A stretch of 64,000 nt of DNA from Mesorhizobium muleiense (GCF_900099905.1 NZ_FNEE01000011.1:1-64000), one strand, 5' to 3'; shown: positions 25,400 through 34,402, counted from the first letter of the stretch. Program-made: numbers and translations. Notes: generated from the sequence alone by a model not told the origin.

Positions 25400-26425
25400 A
25401 TGGGAGACGTCCGAAACGGCATAGCAACCCGCGCCGGCGCCATGATCCTGGCGCCGGTCGGCTGGCTTGCGAAAGTTTTCGATGCGCCACTGCGCATGTT
25501 GCAGCGGCGCACGGGCAGCAATGGCATGGCCGTGTTCTTCCTGGCGCCGAACATGCTGGTGTTCGGCATTTTCGTGCTGTTTCCGCTGGTCATCAACATC
25601 CTCTATTCGATGACCGGTGGCGGGGCGCTGTTCCTCGGCGAGCGCACCTTCGTCGGCGCCGATCAGTATGGGCGGCTGTTCAGTTGCGGCAGCTATCTCG
25701 ACCCGAAGAGCTGCACCGAGGACCTGTTCTGGATCGCGGTTTGGAACACCCTGGCCTTCGTCGTGCTGCAAGTGGCGATGATGGTCGCCGTGGCGCTTGT
25801 CACCGCACTCGTGCTCAACCGTGAGTTGCGTGCGCGCAGTTTCTGGCGCGCCGTGTTCTTCTTCCCTGTGCTTTTGTCGCCGGTCGTGGTCGGTCTCATC
25901 TGGCGCTGGATCCTGCAGCGGCAGGGACTGCTCAACCTGATGGTGTTCGAGGCCGGCGGAACCCCGGTCAACTGGCTGGTGGAGCGCAACTGGGCCTTCA
26001 CCGCCGCGATTATGGTGTCGGTCTGGGCCCATGTCGGCTTCTATGCGCTGATCCTTCTCGCCGGCCTTCAGGCCATTCCGAAAGACCTCTATGAGGCCGC
26101 CGAGATGGACGGCACGCGGCCCATGCGCGTCTTCTGGCGCATAACGCTGCCCTTGCTGGCGCCCAACCTGCTGGTCGTGCTGGTGCTGACACTCATCCGC
26201 GCCGTGCAGATATTCGATGAGATCTATGTGCTGACCGGAGGCGGTCCCGGGACCAGCACGCTGTTCCTCACGCAGTACATCTACGAGGTCGGCTTCGCCT
26301 CGATGCTGCGCAATCCGGGGCTCGCCTCCGCGGCCTCGATCCTCATGGGAGCGGTGCTGGTCGTGCTGACCTTGATCCAGCTGGGCATCGCAAGGCGCAA
26401 CGAGCAGCGGGGCAAAATGCGATGA
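25400..26425 (+). CDS. ABC sugar transporter permease 1 (MalF-like)
   Basis: 341 residues, six or so hydrophobic helices. The EAA loop LYEAAEMDGTRPMRVFWRITLPLLAP near residue 230 contacts the ATPase. An unusual Cys-containing periplasmic stretch (LFSCGSYLDPKSCTEDLFW) follows the first helix, as in several rhizobial oligogalacturonide-type systems. It begins 15 bases after the binding-protein gene and overlaps permease 2 by 4 bases. It is an inner-membrane subunit of the same importer. Confidence 0.9.
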   Translation: MGDVRNGIATRAGAMILAPVGWLAKVFDAPLRMLQRRTGSNGMAVFFLAPNMLVFGIFVLFPLVINILYSMTGGGALFLGERTFVGADQYGRLFSCGSYLDPKSCTEDLFWIAVWNTLAFVVLQVAMMVAVALVTALVLNRELRARSFWRAVFFFPVLLSPVVVGLIWRWILQRQGLLNLMVFEAGGTPVNWLVERNWAFTAAIMVSVWAHVGFYALILLAGLQAIPKDLYEAAEMDGTRPMRVFWRITLPLLAPNLLVVLVLTLIRAVQIFDEIYVLTGGGPGTSTLFLTQYIYEVGFASMLRNPGLASAASILMGAVLVVLTLIQLGIARRNEQRGKMR

Positions 26426-27474
26426 GCAGGGTTGCGGAATTTCTGTTCCGCCGGCGCGGCGGCGCCGGCTGGCACTGGACCGACGTTTTCACCTGGTTCT
26501 GGCTGATCGGCGGGCTGATTGTCATGTTCGGCCCGGCGCTGTGGCTGGTCAACTCGTCGTTCAAGACGCCTGCGGCGCTGGCCGAGTTCCCGCCGACTGT
26601 TTTGCCCTATGTCACCGCCGAAGCTGTCGTGGAAGGGTATGAGGAGCCGCTGCAGCTCTTCGAAGTGCGCAATGACGACGGCAGCGTGCGCGTGCTCGCC
26701 GAAGTGCGCCGCCTCGGCACCGTCGCGCAGATGGTCGATCCCGCCAACCCGGGCGAGATCATACGCGTCAACATCAAGAACCGTACGCCCAAGCGCAGCA
26801 TTGCCTTCGCGCTCGACAATTATGTCCAGCCTTTCCTCGCCTTTGACTTCTTCCTTTATCTGCGCAACTCGGTCTTCGTCACCGTGGTCGCCACCCTGAT
26901 TACGCTCCTGACCAATTCGATGGCTGCATTCGCACTGTCGAAGTACAATTTTCGGGGACGCTCCGCTGTGATGATGCTTATCGTCGCGACGCTGATGGTG
27001 CCGCTCTCCGTCATCCTGGTGCCGCTCTATTCGGTGATCTCGGCAATGGGACTGTTCAATTCGCTATGGGGCGTGATCCTGCCCACAGTGGCGACGCCCA
27101 CCGGCGTCTTCATGCTGCGCCAGTACATGCTGACGATCCCCGACGAGCTGATCGATGCAGCGCGCATGGACAAGGCGTCGGAATGGCAGATCTACTGGCG
27201 CATCATCCTGCCGCTGACCGCCCCGGCGCTGGCGGTGCTGGCGATCTTTTCCGTCGTCTGGCGCTGGAACGACTTCCTCTGGCCACTGATCGTCCTGTCG
27301 CGCAAGGAGGTCTATACGCTGCAGGTCGGTCTCAACACCTATGCCGGCCAACTCAATGTGCAATGGCATTACATCCTGGCCATGACCGTCGTCACCATGA
27401 TCCCGGTCGTGCTGGTGTTCATTTTCCTTCAGCGCTTCATCACCACCGGCATTGCCGGCTCCGGTCTGAAATAG
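26422..27474 (+). CDS. ABC sugar transporter permease 2 (MalG-like) with a long periplasmic insert
   Basis: 350 residues, longer than the usual ~280 for MalG-type subunits. The excess is a hydrophilic insert of roughly 90 residues between the first and second membrane helices (about residues 52-135, LQLFEVRNDDGSVRVLAEV near 75), which should fold in the periplasm. The EAA loop ELIDAARMDKASEWQIYWRIILPL is near residue 235. It pairs with permease 1 and precedes the ATPase gene by 8 bases. The insert may dock the binding protein or help gate a large oligosaccharide. Confidence 0.9.
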   Translation: MSRVAEFLFRRRGGAGWHWTDVFTWFWLIGGLIVMFGPALWLVNSSFKTPAALAEFPPTVLPYVTAEAVVEGYEEPLQLFEVRNDDGSVRVLAEVRRLGTVAQMVDPANPGEIIRVNIKNRTPKRSIAFALDNYVQPFLAFDFFLYLRNSVFVTVVATLITLLTNSMAAFALSKYNFRGRSAVMMLIVATLMVPLSVILVPLYSVISAMGLFNSLWGVILPTVATPTGVFMLRQYMLTIPDELIDAARMDKASEWQIYWRIILPLTAPALAVLAIFSVVWRWNDFLWPLIVLSRKEVYTLQVGLNTYAGQLNVQWHYILAMTVVTMIPVVLVFIFLQRFITTGIAGSGLK

Positions 27475-27482
27475 AGGCTATC

Positions 27483-28565
27483 ATGAGCCAGATCACACTT
27501 ACCGGCGTATCGAGGGCTTTCGGCAAGGTCGGCGTCCTGCACGACATAAATCTCGACATCCTTGACGGCGAGCTGATCGTCTTCGTCGGCCCCTCCGGCT
27601 GCGGCAAGTCCACGCTGCTACGGCTCATCGCCGGGCTTGACCGGCCGACAGGCGGCGTCATCGCGATCGACGGCAAGGACGTGACCACCGTTCCGGCCGC
27701 AGACAGGGGATTGGCGATGGTGTTCCAATCCTACGCGCTGTACCCGCACATGAGCGTGCGCCAGAACCTGGCCTTCGGACTGGAGAACGCCCGTATGGCT
27801 CGCGCCGAAATCGATGCGCGCATCGCCGAAGCCGCGCGGATGCTTGAAATCGCGCCATATCTCGACCGGCGCCCCGGCCAGCTCTCCGGCGGCCAGCGCC
27901 AGCGCGTCGCGATCGGCCGCGCCATCGTGCGCAATCCAACCGCTTTCCTGCTTGACGAGCCGCTGTCCAATCTCGACGCCGAGCTGCGCATCTCGACCCG
28001 CGCCGAACTGGCCGCGCTGCACGAGCGGCTGTCGGCGACGATGGTCTATGTCACGCACGACCAGATCGAGGCGATGACGCTTGCCGACCGCATCGTCGTG
28101 CTGCGCGCCGGCCGCATCGAGCAGATTGGCACGCCGCTCGAGCTCTACAACCATCCGGCCAATCTGTTCGTCGCCGGTTTCATCGGTGCACCGCGTATGA
28201 ACTTCCTGCCGGTAAAGGTGGCACCCGGGGGCGCTGGCCAGTCAAGCCTCACGTTGGACGGTTCAGCCGGATTCGAGATCGACGGGAACGTCAGCGCGGC
28301 CAATGGCGACGTGACGCTCGGGCTGCGGCCACATCACATCAGCCTCGCCGATGCCGGAAAGGGAGACGTTGCGGCCCGCGTCGCGCTGGTCGAAGCCCTC
28401 GGCTCCGAGACAATCGTCCACACCAGGACAAGCGGCGGCCAGACCATGCTGGCGGTCGTCGCCGGCCAATGCCAGGTGGCTTCAGGCGACACGGTGGATC
28501 TAAAATTCGATACCAGCCATCTGCATCTTTTCGACGACACCGGCCTGCGCATCGCTGTGAGTTAG
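27483..28565 (+). CDS. ABC sugar transporter ATP-binding protein (UgpC/MalK-like)
   Basis: 360 residues. The nucleotide-binding domain has Walker A GPSGCGKSTLLRL near residue 38, Q-loop VFQSYALYPHMSV, signature LSGGQRQRVAIGRAI near 135, Walker B AFLLDEPLSNLD near 155 and H-loop VYVTHDQ near 190. A C-terminal OB-type regulatory domain (MalK-like, ~240-360) follows. It energises the importer of this operon and is its last gene. The ATG at 27483 was chosen as it starts MSQITLTGVSRAF, 8 bases after permease 2. Confidence 0.93.
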   Translation: MSQITLTGVSRAFGKVGVLHDINLDILDGELIVFVGPSGCGKSTLLRLIAGLDRPTGGVIAIDGKDVTTVPAADRGLAMVFQSYALYPHMSVRQNLAFGLENARMARAEIDARIAEAARMLEIAPYLDRRPGQLSGGQRQRVAIGRAIVRNPTAFLLDEPLSNLDAELRISTRAELAALHERLSATMVYVTHDQIEAMTLADRIVVLRAGRIEQIGTPLELYNHPANLFVAGFIGAPRMNFLPVKVAPGGAGQSSLTLDGSAGFEIDGNVSAANGDVTLGLRPHHISLADAGKGDVAARVALVEALGSETIVHTRTSGGQTMLAVVAGQCQVASGDTVDLKFDTSHLHLFDDTGLRIAVS

Positions 28566-28832
28566 AAGTTGGTTAGCCCCGTCTGGGATGGCGTCGGAGA
28601 ATGAATGGGCGTCCCGACATGACCCTGGATCGTGCTCGTGCGAGAAAATCAAACTGAATGCTGCGGGGAAAGCGAAGCTCGATTGGCCCACTTCAGCGCG
28701 AAGTTTGACATAAGTCATTGATATTAAAAGATTTTGGTAGGCCCGGAGGATGTGCCGGGACCGTTGATTTCATTGGCTTTCTCGTGGGCCAAAATCAGAA
28801 ATCTTCCCGTATCGCTCCGTATGGTTCCGCGC
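28566..28832. other. Border between catabolic region and accessory mosaic
   Basis: No gene is supported. The sequence drops in GC from here rightwards to about 42 kb, judged by eye, and from this point broken genes predominate. No inverted repeat or integrase site was found at the border. Confidence 0.4.
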
Positions 28833-29711
28833 CTAAGCAAAGGACGCTGCACAAGATGGGGCTTCATGCAGGTCTGAGCCCCCGACCACTGTGGCGAGCG
28901 AGCAATCTTGGGTGAGATGAGCAATGCTGGCCGCAAGCTCCATAGGTCCACCTAGGTGTTCAAGCACCTGGCGGGCAAGCGACTCCGACTCCTCCTTGGA
29001 AAGAGGCGGTACGTCGATGACGCTCAGACGGTCTCCAGAAAAGGAATAGCTGCTTGCCTGGGCCCGGATATGCTCAACTCCATATCGTCGGAAGACAATG
29101 AGCAATTTTACACGACCCACGTTGGCCGCGGCGTAATTGAACAATGGCTGGAGACTTGTCGCTGTCATGAGCATCATCGACGACGAGGAGCAGGTCACCG
29201 GAACCAAGCTCTTCTAGAGACACCTTGGTGATCTCCATTGTCGGTGAGACAAGCCTGATCCTAGTCGCAGACTGATCGGCGGCGATTTGGTCCAGAATGG
29301 CTTGGAGCTCGAGATTTGCCGCCGCCGCCAGACCCCGTTACCAGCGTCACGCCAACGTCCGGATTCTTGTGTGCTTCCAAGGCTTCAGCAAGGGGAGCTT
29401 CTCTGCCGACCAGCTGCCAAGTATGGGTGAACAAGGTTTCCTTGCGTGCGAGAGCCGCAAAGAATTCCTGAGCCGTTTCCCACGGACTTGTGGGAGAGAC
29501 GCCGAGAAGGCTATTGTCGATGTAGTTATCAGCATCCCAAAGGCTTCGGGTCGTTCCTAATATTCGGTTCAATCCGCTCAATGACGGGCTCGAACGCGGC
29601 ATTAGCGACTTCGATGAGCACAGATCGATCAGCCCCGGCGACTGGCAGGGACGCAATGATGGCATTGGGATCCATGAGAGGATGATCCTTTTGGAGTGGC
29701 GTTTGGGACAT
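28833..29711 (-). pseudogene. Frameshifted STAND-type (AAA/NACHT-like) ATPase, C-terminally truncated
   Basis: A single leftward protein can be read if three single-base shifts are allowed, near 29535, 29311 and 29154. The pieces in order are an N-terminal helical part (ANAAFEPVIERIEPNIR), then TWQLVGREAPLAEALE and a Walker A loop TGSGGGGKS. A Walker B strand LLLVVDDAHD follows, then KLLIVFRRYG and ARQVLEHLGGPMELAASIAH. The VGRE-box before Walker A and DDAH are typical of STAND NTPases used in signalling and phage defence. Only about 280 residues remain, so the sensor and effector parts are missing. The mutations look like ordinary decay, but sequencing error cannot be excluded. Confidence 0.6.
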
Positions 29712-30213
29712 CAGCCTGCGGTCGCCATGCCGACGGTGGTTCTTAGTGTGGTGGCCAATCGAGCCCAGGCGCTACCCTATGCTTACATGCGCACAGGCAG
29801 GATACGTGAGAATTTCGCAGATGCGGTCCAAAGCAGATGGGGCAGCACCTGCGGGCAGTCCGTCATCCAGGTCCTGCAAGGTGGGAGCTGAGTTGCTTAC
29901 CTCAGCAGTGCCGCTCGCCCGCGCTATGGCCGGCAGTTCTAAGCTTTAGAGGAATAATGCGGGGCCGTTTTCGGATGAAAACGCCGATTGCCAAACGCCG
30001 CACCGGCTGGAATTTTTCGCGCTCAGCCTCTCCGTAAGCCGTAAAAGCGCGGAAAATTACGTGTCGCTGAATTTTCCGCGCTTTTGGATTCACGAGCGGG
30101 AATTTTCCGCGCTTTTAAACTGATCGGAGCTATTTAAATCGCTTGAGAATCCATCCGTTGCTACAATATCAAAGAGCGCACGGGGCAGACCGACACCAAC
30201 TGGAGGCAAAGCA
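29712..30213. other. Non-coding stretch carrying the iteron-like repeats
   Basis: About 500 bases between the decayed ATPase and the AT-hook gene, with no supported gene. It contains a 7-base-arm hairpin, CGTTTTC-GGAT-GAAAACG at 29966-29983, and the repeat family at 30011-30116. The right part holds the promoter and the GGAGG ribosome-binding site (30202-30206) of the AT-hook gene. Confidence 0.6.
30011..30116. repeat. Iteron-like repeats AATTTTCCGCGCTTTT
   Basis: Three exact 16-base copies: inverted at 30043-30058, direct at 30070-30085 and direct at 30101-30116. There is one degenerate copy at 30011-30022 (AATTTTTCGCGCT). The first two exact copies form a perfect stem-loop, while the last two are spaced 31 bases start to start, about three helical turns. 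The block ends about 100 bases before the AT-hook gene. Such arrays occur at plasmid replication origins and at operators. Confidence 0.75.
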
Positions 30214-30750
30214 ATGGAAGAGATTCAGAAGCGCCGCGTCGGCCGCCCAATTGGCAGCGGCGTCAAGAACAACGATCAGGCCCTTGCCAAGGTCGCAAGT
30301 ATCTTGCTGGATAATCCTTCCATGAAGGCGACTTCAGCCATGAGGCGGGTCCTCAATGATATGTCCAGCTCGCGGAGGGAGACAGACGTTACCTTGATCC
30401 GTCGATGGCAGGGGCGCTGGAAGCTGAACAGACAGAAATTCATGAACGAAGCGGCGGCAACGAGAGCTGCAAGGACGGCGAGAGCGCCCTCGCGCACGAC
30501 GTCATCGATCTCCGACTCGGCTAGCGAGTACCTTATGCGGAAAGCCAAAGAGACGGCGAGTATGTACAATTTTTCGGAAGCATCTGCTCTCCAAAAGGCC
30601 GCGGCTGGATACCTCGATACGCCCCTCAGGAAAGAGGTACATGGTGTTTTAGACTCACTGGCGCTGAGGACGGCGCTGGGTCTTCACGAATCGTCCATTC
30701 AGCGAGAATTGCGGCGCATGACGGATTCCACTGTCATGGAACGATGCTGA
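30214..30750 (+). CDS. Hypothetical AT-hook-like DNA-binding protein
   Basis: 178 residues, not recognised as a known family. RRVGRPIGSG at residues 6-15 matches the AT-hook core (GRP flanked by basic residues). Residues ~20-75 could form a helical DNA-binding domain (KATSAMRRVLNDM, VTLIRRWQGRW), and the rest is mainly helical and Ser/Ala-rich. GGAGG precedes the ATG at good spacing. It lies downstream of the iteron-like repeats, whose AATTTT halves suit an AT-hook. A replication or partition accessory factor, or an autoregulator, is plausible. The C-terminus may be truncated by a frameshift, because a coiled-coil-like continuation follows in another frame. Confidence 0.6.
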   Translation: MEEIQKRRVGRPIGSGVKNNDQALAKVASILLDNPSMKATSAMRRVLNDMSSSRRETDVTLIRRWQGRWKLNRQKFMNEAAATRAARTARAPSRTTSSISDSASEYLMRKAKETASMYNFSEASALQKAAAGYLDTPLRKEVHGVLDSLALRTALGLHESSIQRELRRMTDSTVMERC

Positions 30751-30803
30751 AAGCCTTGGAGGAGCAGGATCGCTTCCTTGCCGAGCTGAAAAAATGGGGT
30801 TGA
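30744..30803 (+). other. Short overlapping frame, possible frameshifted tail of the AT-hook protein
   Basis: An ATG overlapping the stop of the preceding gene (ATGCTGA) opens a 19-residue frame, MLKALEEQDRFLAELKKWG, which is helical and charged like a coiled-coil end. It reads naturally as a continuation of the AT-hook protein after a one-base shift. Both a true tiny gene and a decayed C-terminus are possible. Confidence 0.35.
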
Positions 30804-31047
30804 GGCTACAAAAACTGCCCAATAACGGCAATTGACGCCAAGGCAGCGCGCGACCGGTTCGCGAAGGACAGATTTCGGCCCCAGCCGGGACTGAAACGAC
30901 GCATTTTGTAGGTATAATTTTCTAAGATGGCGCTTTTGCAATTGACGCCTGCAAGGGTGCCTCATGCTTGCGCCGTAAAACGCAACACGAGCGCAGACGG
31001 TTCAGTCTGTCGTTTGAACCTGGAATCTGGTGAAGGCAACCGAACCA

Positions 31048-31179
31048 ATGGACAAGATCACAATCGACTTCTGGGGCTTTGCAATAACGGCCGAAGGGTT
31101 TTACGGCGTCTTGGCCGCGTCGGGGCTGGTGATGGCCATTGTCATTGTGTTGAAGGTCGGGAGGCGTCGGGGTACCTAA
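31048..31179 (+). CDS. Small putative single-pass membrane protein (43 residues)
   Basis: A short frame starting MDKITIDFWGFAITAEGFYG, then a hydrophobic run (VLAASGLVMAIVIVLKV, residues ~21-37) and a basic end (GRRRGT). The layout of a short cytosolic or periplasmic head, one membrane helix and positive residues after it is typical of small membrane proteins. The ribosome-binding site is weak (GAAGG about 12 bases upstream). No family is recognised. Confidence 0.4.
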   Translation: MDKITIDFWGFAITAEGFYGVLAASGLVMAIVIVLKVGRRRGT

Positions 31180-31742
31180 GGCTGCTTCTCGGCAAGACGG
31201 AGGGCATCGATGTGCGAAGCCAGTATGACATTGTTAAAGATTGGGCACTCCTATCCGACGACGAGGCGATGGAAGCCGAGATCGAAGGCACGGCAAGGAC
31301 GCTACCACGTCGGTCGCCTAGTGTCCCTTGGAAGTGTCTGGCAATCGTGAAGATGCCGAATATCGATTCTGGTTCGATCTGTTTTTGAGACTTTCCAGAA
31401 AGGACGACGTCGGGTGGGCTTAGCCCGTAGGAGACTAACCTAACCAATCTGTCCCAGTTCGCATGGGACGCCACTCCCGCAAACGATAGCGGCTGCTCTT
31501 CGTGCTTCACACGCTAAGCTGTAAAGTCAAAGCCGACGCCGTACCTCCGTTCTATGACCCACTCGGGGACCAGCATCCCGCCATCGGCCAACGCGTTGCC
31601 TTTGCGATTGGCAAAAGGATTGGCGGAAAGGGCCATGAACGAGGATGACGACACCCTCTTCTTGGTCTTCGATGAAACCGAACAACCCGAAAACGCCGCC
31701 AGGTGAGAATGATGGCGAAGCGCCAGAATAGCATTGGTCTCC
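31180..31742. other. Stretch with coding-like fragments but no intact gene
   Basis: On the plus strand, 31190-31300 reads a protein-like frame (GIDVRSQYDIVKDWALLSDDEAMEAEIEG) without a start. 31515-31640 reads ADAVPPFYDPLGDQHPAIGQRVAFAIGKR before a stop, and MNEDDDTLFLVFDETEQPENAAR follows in another frame. These look like remnants of one or more decayed genes of unknown function. Confidence 0.35.
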
Positions 31743-32843
31743 TTAGCCTCGAACCTTCCGCCAAGGCGGACTACCCCAAAGACTTGACGTCGCAGTCCTC
31801 CGACGGCGGAAGCCTGCGCCCGTATCGTTGGTGAAGACGAAACGATTGTTTCGAAACTTCAGGAACGAGGGCCACGTTGGCGGAACCGGCCTGACAGTTC
31901 TCACGTGGATAAGCACGTCGTCATGCTCCCGAGCGTCGGGGGCATCTACGACTGCGTAGTGAGTATGAGTTTCGGTTCTGCCGTCGGCTACCGCCATAAC
32001 CACGTCAAACCGACTCGGGGGTCGCAGATGCGCAACTGAGATCGCTATAGCTTGCACATCATCCCCAGAGCTACGCTCGCCAAAGTACAGATTTGCCGCG
32101 CAGTTCAGTACCTGCTGGTGGTTGCACGCAAGAATGTCCGCCGTATTTGACACATCGATCCAGCCACCGACGTGCTCGGCTTGATAGACGTCGCCATCCA
32201 GGAGAACAGCCAACAGCGTTGGCGAAAGCGGCAGGAAGAGAAGCGCACCTGCGCTGGAGATTCCAAAAGATCTGTGCTGCGCATGCCTGTGCTGTTGATG
32301 CCAGCGGTTGGCGAGAGCAGCAGGGTCATCTGATGTGAGAAACGGCACCGAGGTAAGGTTGCGAACAACCCGCACCTTTAGATCGTCTACGACGCTCATC
32401 GTTTTGGCGTAGTGATGCATCGCCGAGATCACCGCACTTTTGACGGCCTCCTTGAAAGACGGTTGTTCGAAGTCCGCACCTTTGACTGACGTGGCAGCGA
32501 AAGCAAACTCCGCGGATCGACGCGCGGCGGCTTCTGTGCGGACATGCTGCAGGTAGGCGAAACGCCTGAGGATTGTGGCATGAAGATCCTTGATGACCGC
32601 ACGTGGCTTGAGCAACGACGAAACGCAGTCGCCATAGTGTCCCTCGACGGTCTGGATTGCGGTTTCGAGCCTTGGGTCCTGCCCGTAGAAGTAATCCCTG
32701 GAACACTGATTCTTCACCGGGGCATCGAAGAATGATTGGTTGCGATCAAGGTTAAACAGGTGAATGGCTTTGCCTTCGGCACACACGCTGAAGGGCGATA
32801 GATGTACCCGGGGAACAAAGTGCTGGTTCTTGTTCTCCGCCAT
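31743..32843 (-). CDS. DUF4238 family protein
   Basis: 366 residues. The N-terminal NQHFVPRVHLSPFS (residues ~6-19) is the hallmark of DUF4238 proteins, with YFYGQDPRLETAIQTVEGHYG near residue 51. The middle is helical (ATILRRFAYLQHVRT near 89), then VPFLTSDDPAALANRW near 168 and LFLPLSPTLLAVLLDGD near 203. The family has no established function and often sits in genomic islands. Residues after ~300 are less family-like. No operon partner is evident. The intact frame among many pseudogenes suggests recent arrival or selection. Confidence 0.75.
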   Translation of the reverse strand: MAENKNQHFVPRVHLSPFSVCAEGKAIHLFNLDRNQSFFDAPVKNQCSRDYFYGQDPRLETAIQTVEGHYGDCVSSLLKPRAVIKDLHATILRRFAYLQHVRTEAAARRSAEFAFAATSVKGADFEQPSFKEAVKSAVISAMHHYAKTMSVVDDLKVRVVRNLTSVPFLTSDDPAALANRWHQQHRHAQHRSFGISSAGALLFLPLSPTLLAVLLDGDVYQAEHVGGWIDVSNTADILACNHQQVLNCAANLYFGERSSGDDVQAIAISVAHLRPPSRFDVVMAVADGRTETHTHYAVVDAPDAREHDDVLIHVRTVRPVPPTWPSFLKFRNNRFVFTNDTGAGFRRRRTATSSLWGSPPWRKVRG

Positions 32844-33159
32844 GCAATTGAGCGATCCGCCATTCCGGCACTGCCGTGGGGGCGCTCAAACACCCGCGCC
32901 AAGCCGTTGCTATCACACAGAGCTTCCAGCGGGAATGTACGTCTCAGGCCCGCCCTTCCTGGCACTCAATCGAAGAGACGTGACGAACGCCGTCGCAGGG
33001 TGGCGTTCGTTTCACGAAGCGTCAGACTTGGATGCGGCCGACGCGCTGTCCCGGGAGGACGGCTCCAAAGGAGACGGCGTGCAGGGCTGGCTTGTCCCCA
33101 ACACGGGAGCGCAGCGAAGGAGCGGGCAGGAACGGGACAAGACGGCCGCGCCGGCTAGA
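32844..33159. other. No supported gene
   Basis: Overlapping frames on the plus strand have no motif or ribosome-binding site. This stretch separates the DUF4238 gene from the IS1182 remnant and may be further insertion-sequence debris. Confidence 0.4.
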
Positions 33160-33440
33160 CCCGAGTAACCTTCCGATACCATGCCAAGGCGTCCGAAGGC
33201 CGGCGAAAAAGAATAGCGGTCGATCCTCGCTCAGGGCGAACCAGTAGTTCCGCTGAACATGAAGTCGGCGCGCGAGAAAGTGCCATCCGTGCGGTTTTAT
33301 CGAACACGGGGATATGCTGCGCGATCTCCCGTTCCTTGACCAACCAGGCGAGGTTCGCTGCCGATCCGTAGGCGCTGTCGGCGGCCAGATGCGTCGGCTT
33401 CTGGGCCGCAAGCGGACTATTTGTTTTCGGGTTGGCCGGT
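33160..33440 (-). pseudogene. IS1182-family transposase remnant
   Basis: On the minus strand the translation reads THLAADSAYGSAANLAWLV, then IAQHIPVFDKTAR, and after a one-base shift DGTFSRADFMFSGT. This matches the conserved catalytic-core end of IS1182/ISL3-like DDE transposases (ADSAYGSA; HIPVFDKSAR.DGTFSREDF). Both ends are missing, so the element is immobile. It marks past insertion near the start of the RiPP-like operon's downstream flank. Confidence 0.7.
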
Positions 33441-33634
33441 CTAGAAACGGACTAACACGTCCAGCATAGCGCGGACCGCTTGGCGCCAACAGCCGTCCTG
33501 AGAACTGTCCGGTTGACTCCCCGCGGTTCGCAAGCGAATTTTCATCCAGGAGGTCGACAGATCTAACGGCGCGGGTCAACGGCGAAGGCGACCTGAATAA
33601 GAGCGTGCCTGCCAACACGATCCCCACGGAGCAA

Positions 33635-34402
33635 TCACCGATCCCTAACTAGGGACGTCGCAAACCCTCCAGCCCTCTGGCTACCCAATTCGCGCTCTGT
33701 GTATGCGGTGAACTGTAGCAATCTCTGCCAAAAGAGTTCTTCAACCCGAGTCGAGGCAAATTCTTTGGACAGTTCTCCGATGCGTCTTGCAGTGTAGCGG
33801 ATGTGGCTACACTCGTCGCCACTTAACTTGCATAGCGTTCGACCCAGCATGTCTAGGTTACGGTGCGGGCAATATGCCTCGAGCACGGGCTCCAACAACT
33901 TCTGGTGAATGCGGGTCCTCACCTCACCGAGGTTCACCTGAATCAAATAGTCGAGCACCCTCCAGGTTTCGAGGCTAGCGGCCTCGACCTGGCTGTGCTG
34001 CATGGGGGGAAACTGGGTCTCAACGGCCCCGCGCACATTATCTGGCAATGCGTCTGGAAATACCAGATCGGCGAGACGAAGGTACATTCGGCAATGACCT
34101 GCCTCATCCTCGACATGCTGGCTCAGATCGTCAACAAGCCCGGCACTTGTGCAAGCGTTGGCAATCTTCGCTAAGTCGCGGGAACCCTCGCCCTCTTTGA
34201 TCGCATTCGAGACAAGCGACTGCAGCACCCATACCGGGTTCTCAATATGCGACCTAAAACTGTTGCCGTAGTCGGCGAGGAAGTATGGCGGCACGTGACG
34301 TGCAACAGCGTCGCCAAACAGCCGAAGGTAGTCGCGCGTTGCTATGTCGCCTTGTTCGTCAAGGGCAGTTTCAACAAAACGCGCGACGTAGTCCATTGTC
34401 AT
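33635..34402 (-). CDS. Ferritin-like / haem-oxygenase-like diiron protein of a putative peptide-modification operon
   Basis: 255 residues, all-helical. Two acidic-His motifs of the diiron-carboxylate type are visible: HVEDEAGHCRMY near residue 97 and SGDECSHIRYTARRI near 198. A further Glu lies in VNLGEVRTRIHQK near 158. This E/ExxH...E/ExxH pattern suggests a non-haem diiron oxidase or oxygenase. It is the last gene of the four-gene operon and overlaps the small-protein gene by 4 bases (ATGA). It would act with the JmjC-like enzyme on the small protein or a product derived from it. No closer family name could be assigned. Confidence 0.65.
   Translation of the reverse strand: MTMDYVARFVETALDEQGDIATRDYLRLFGDAVARHVPPYFLADYGNSFRSHIENPVWVLQSLVSNAIKEGEGSRDLAKIANACTSAGLVDDLSQHVEDEAGHCRMYLRLADLVFPDALPDNVRGAVETQFPPMQHSQVEAASLETWRVLDYLIQVNLGEVRTRIHQKLLEPVLEAYCPHRNLDMLGRTLCKLSGDECSHIRYTARRIGELSKEFASTRVEELFWQRLLQFTAYTERELGSQRAGGFATSLVRDR

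Noticed and set aside
30011..30116. CRISPR array
   Set aside because: Only three exact 16-base copies, in mixed orientation and with unequal short spacers; no cas genes. Iteron or operator repeats fit better.
33022..33627. 201-codon minus-strand frame across the IS1182 remnant
   Set aside because: The transposase similarity lies in other frames; this frame is Arg/Pro/Ser-rich and has no motif.
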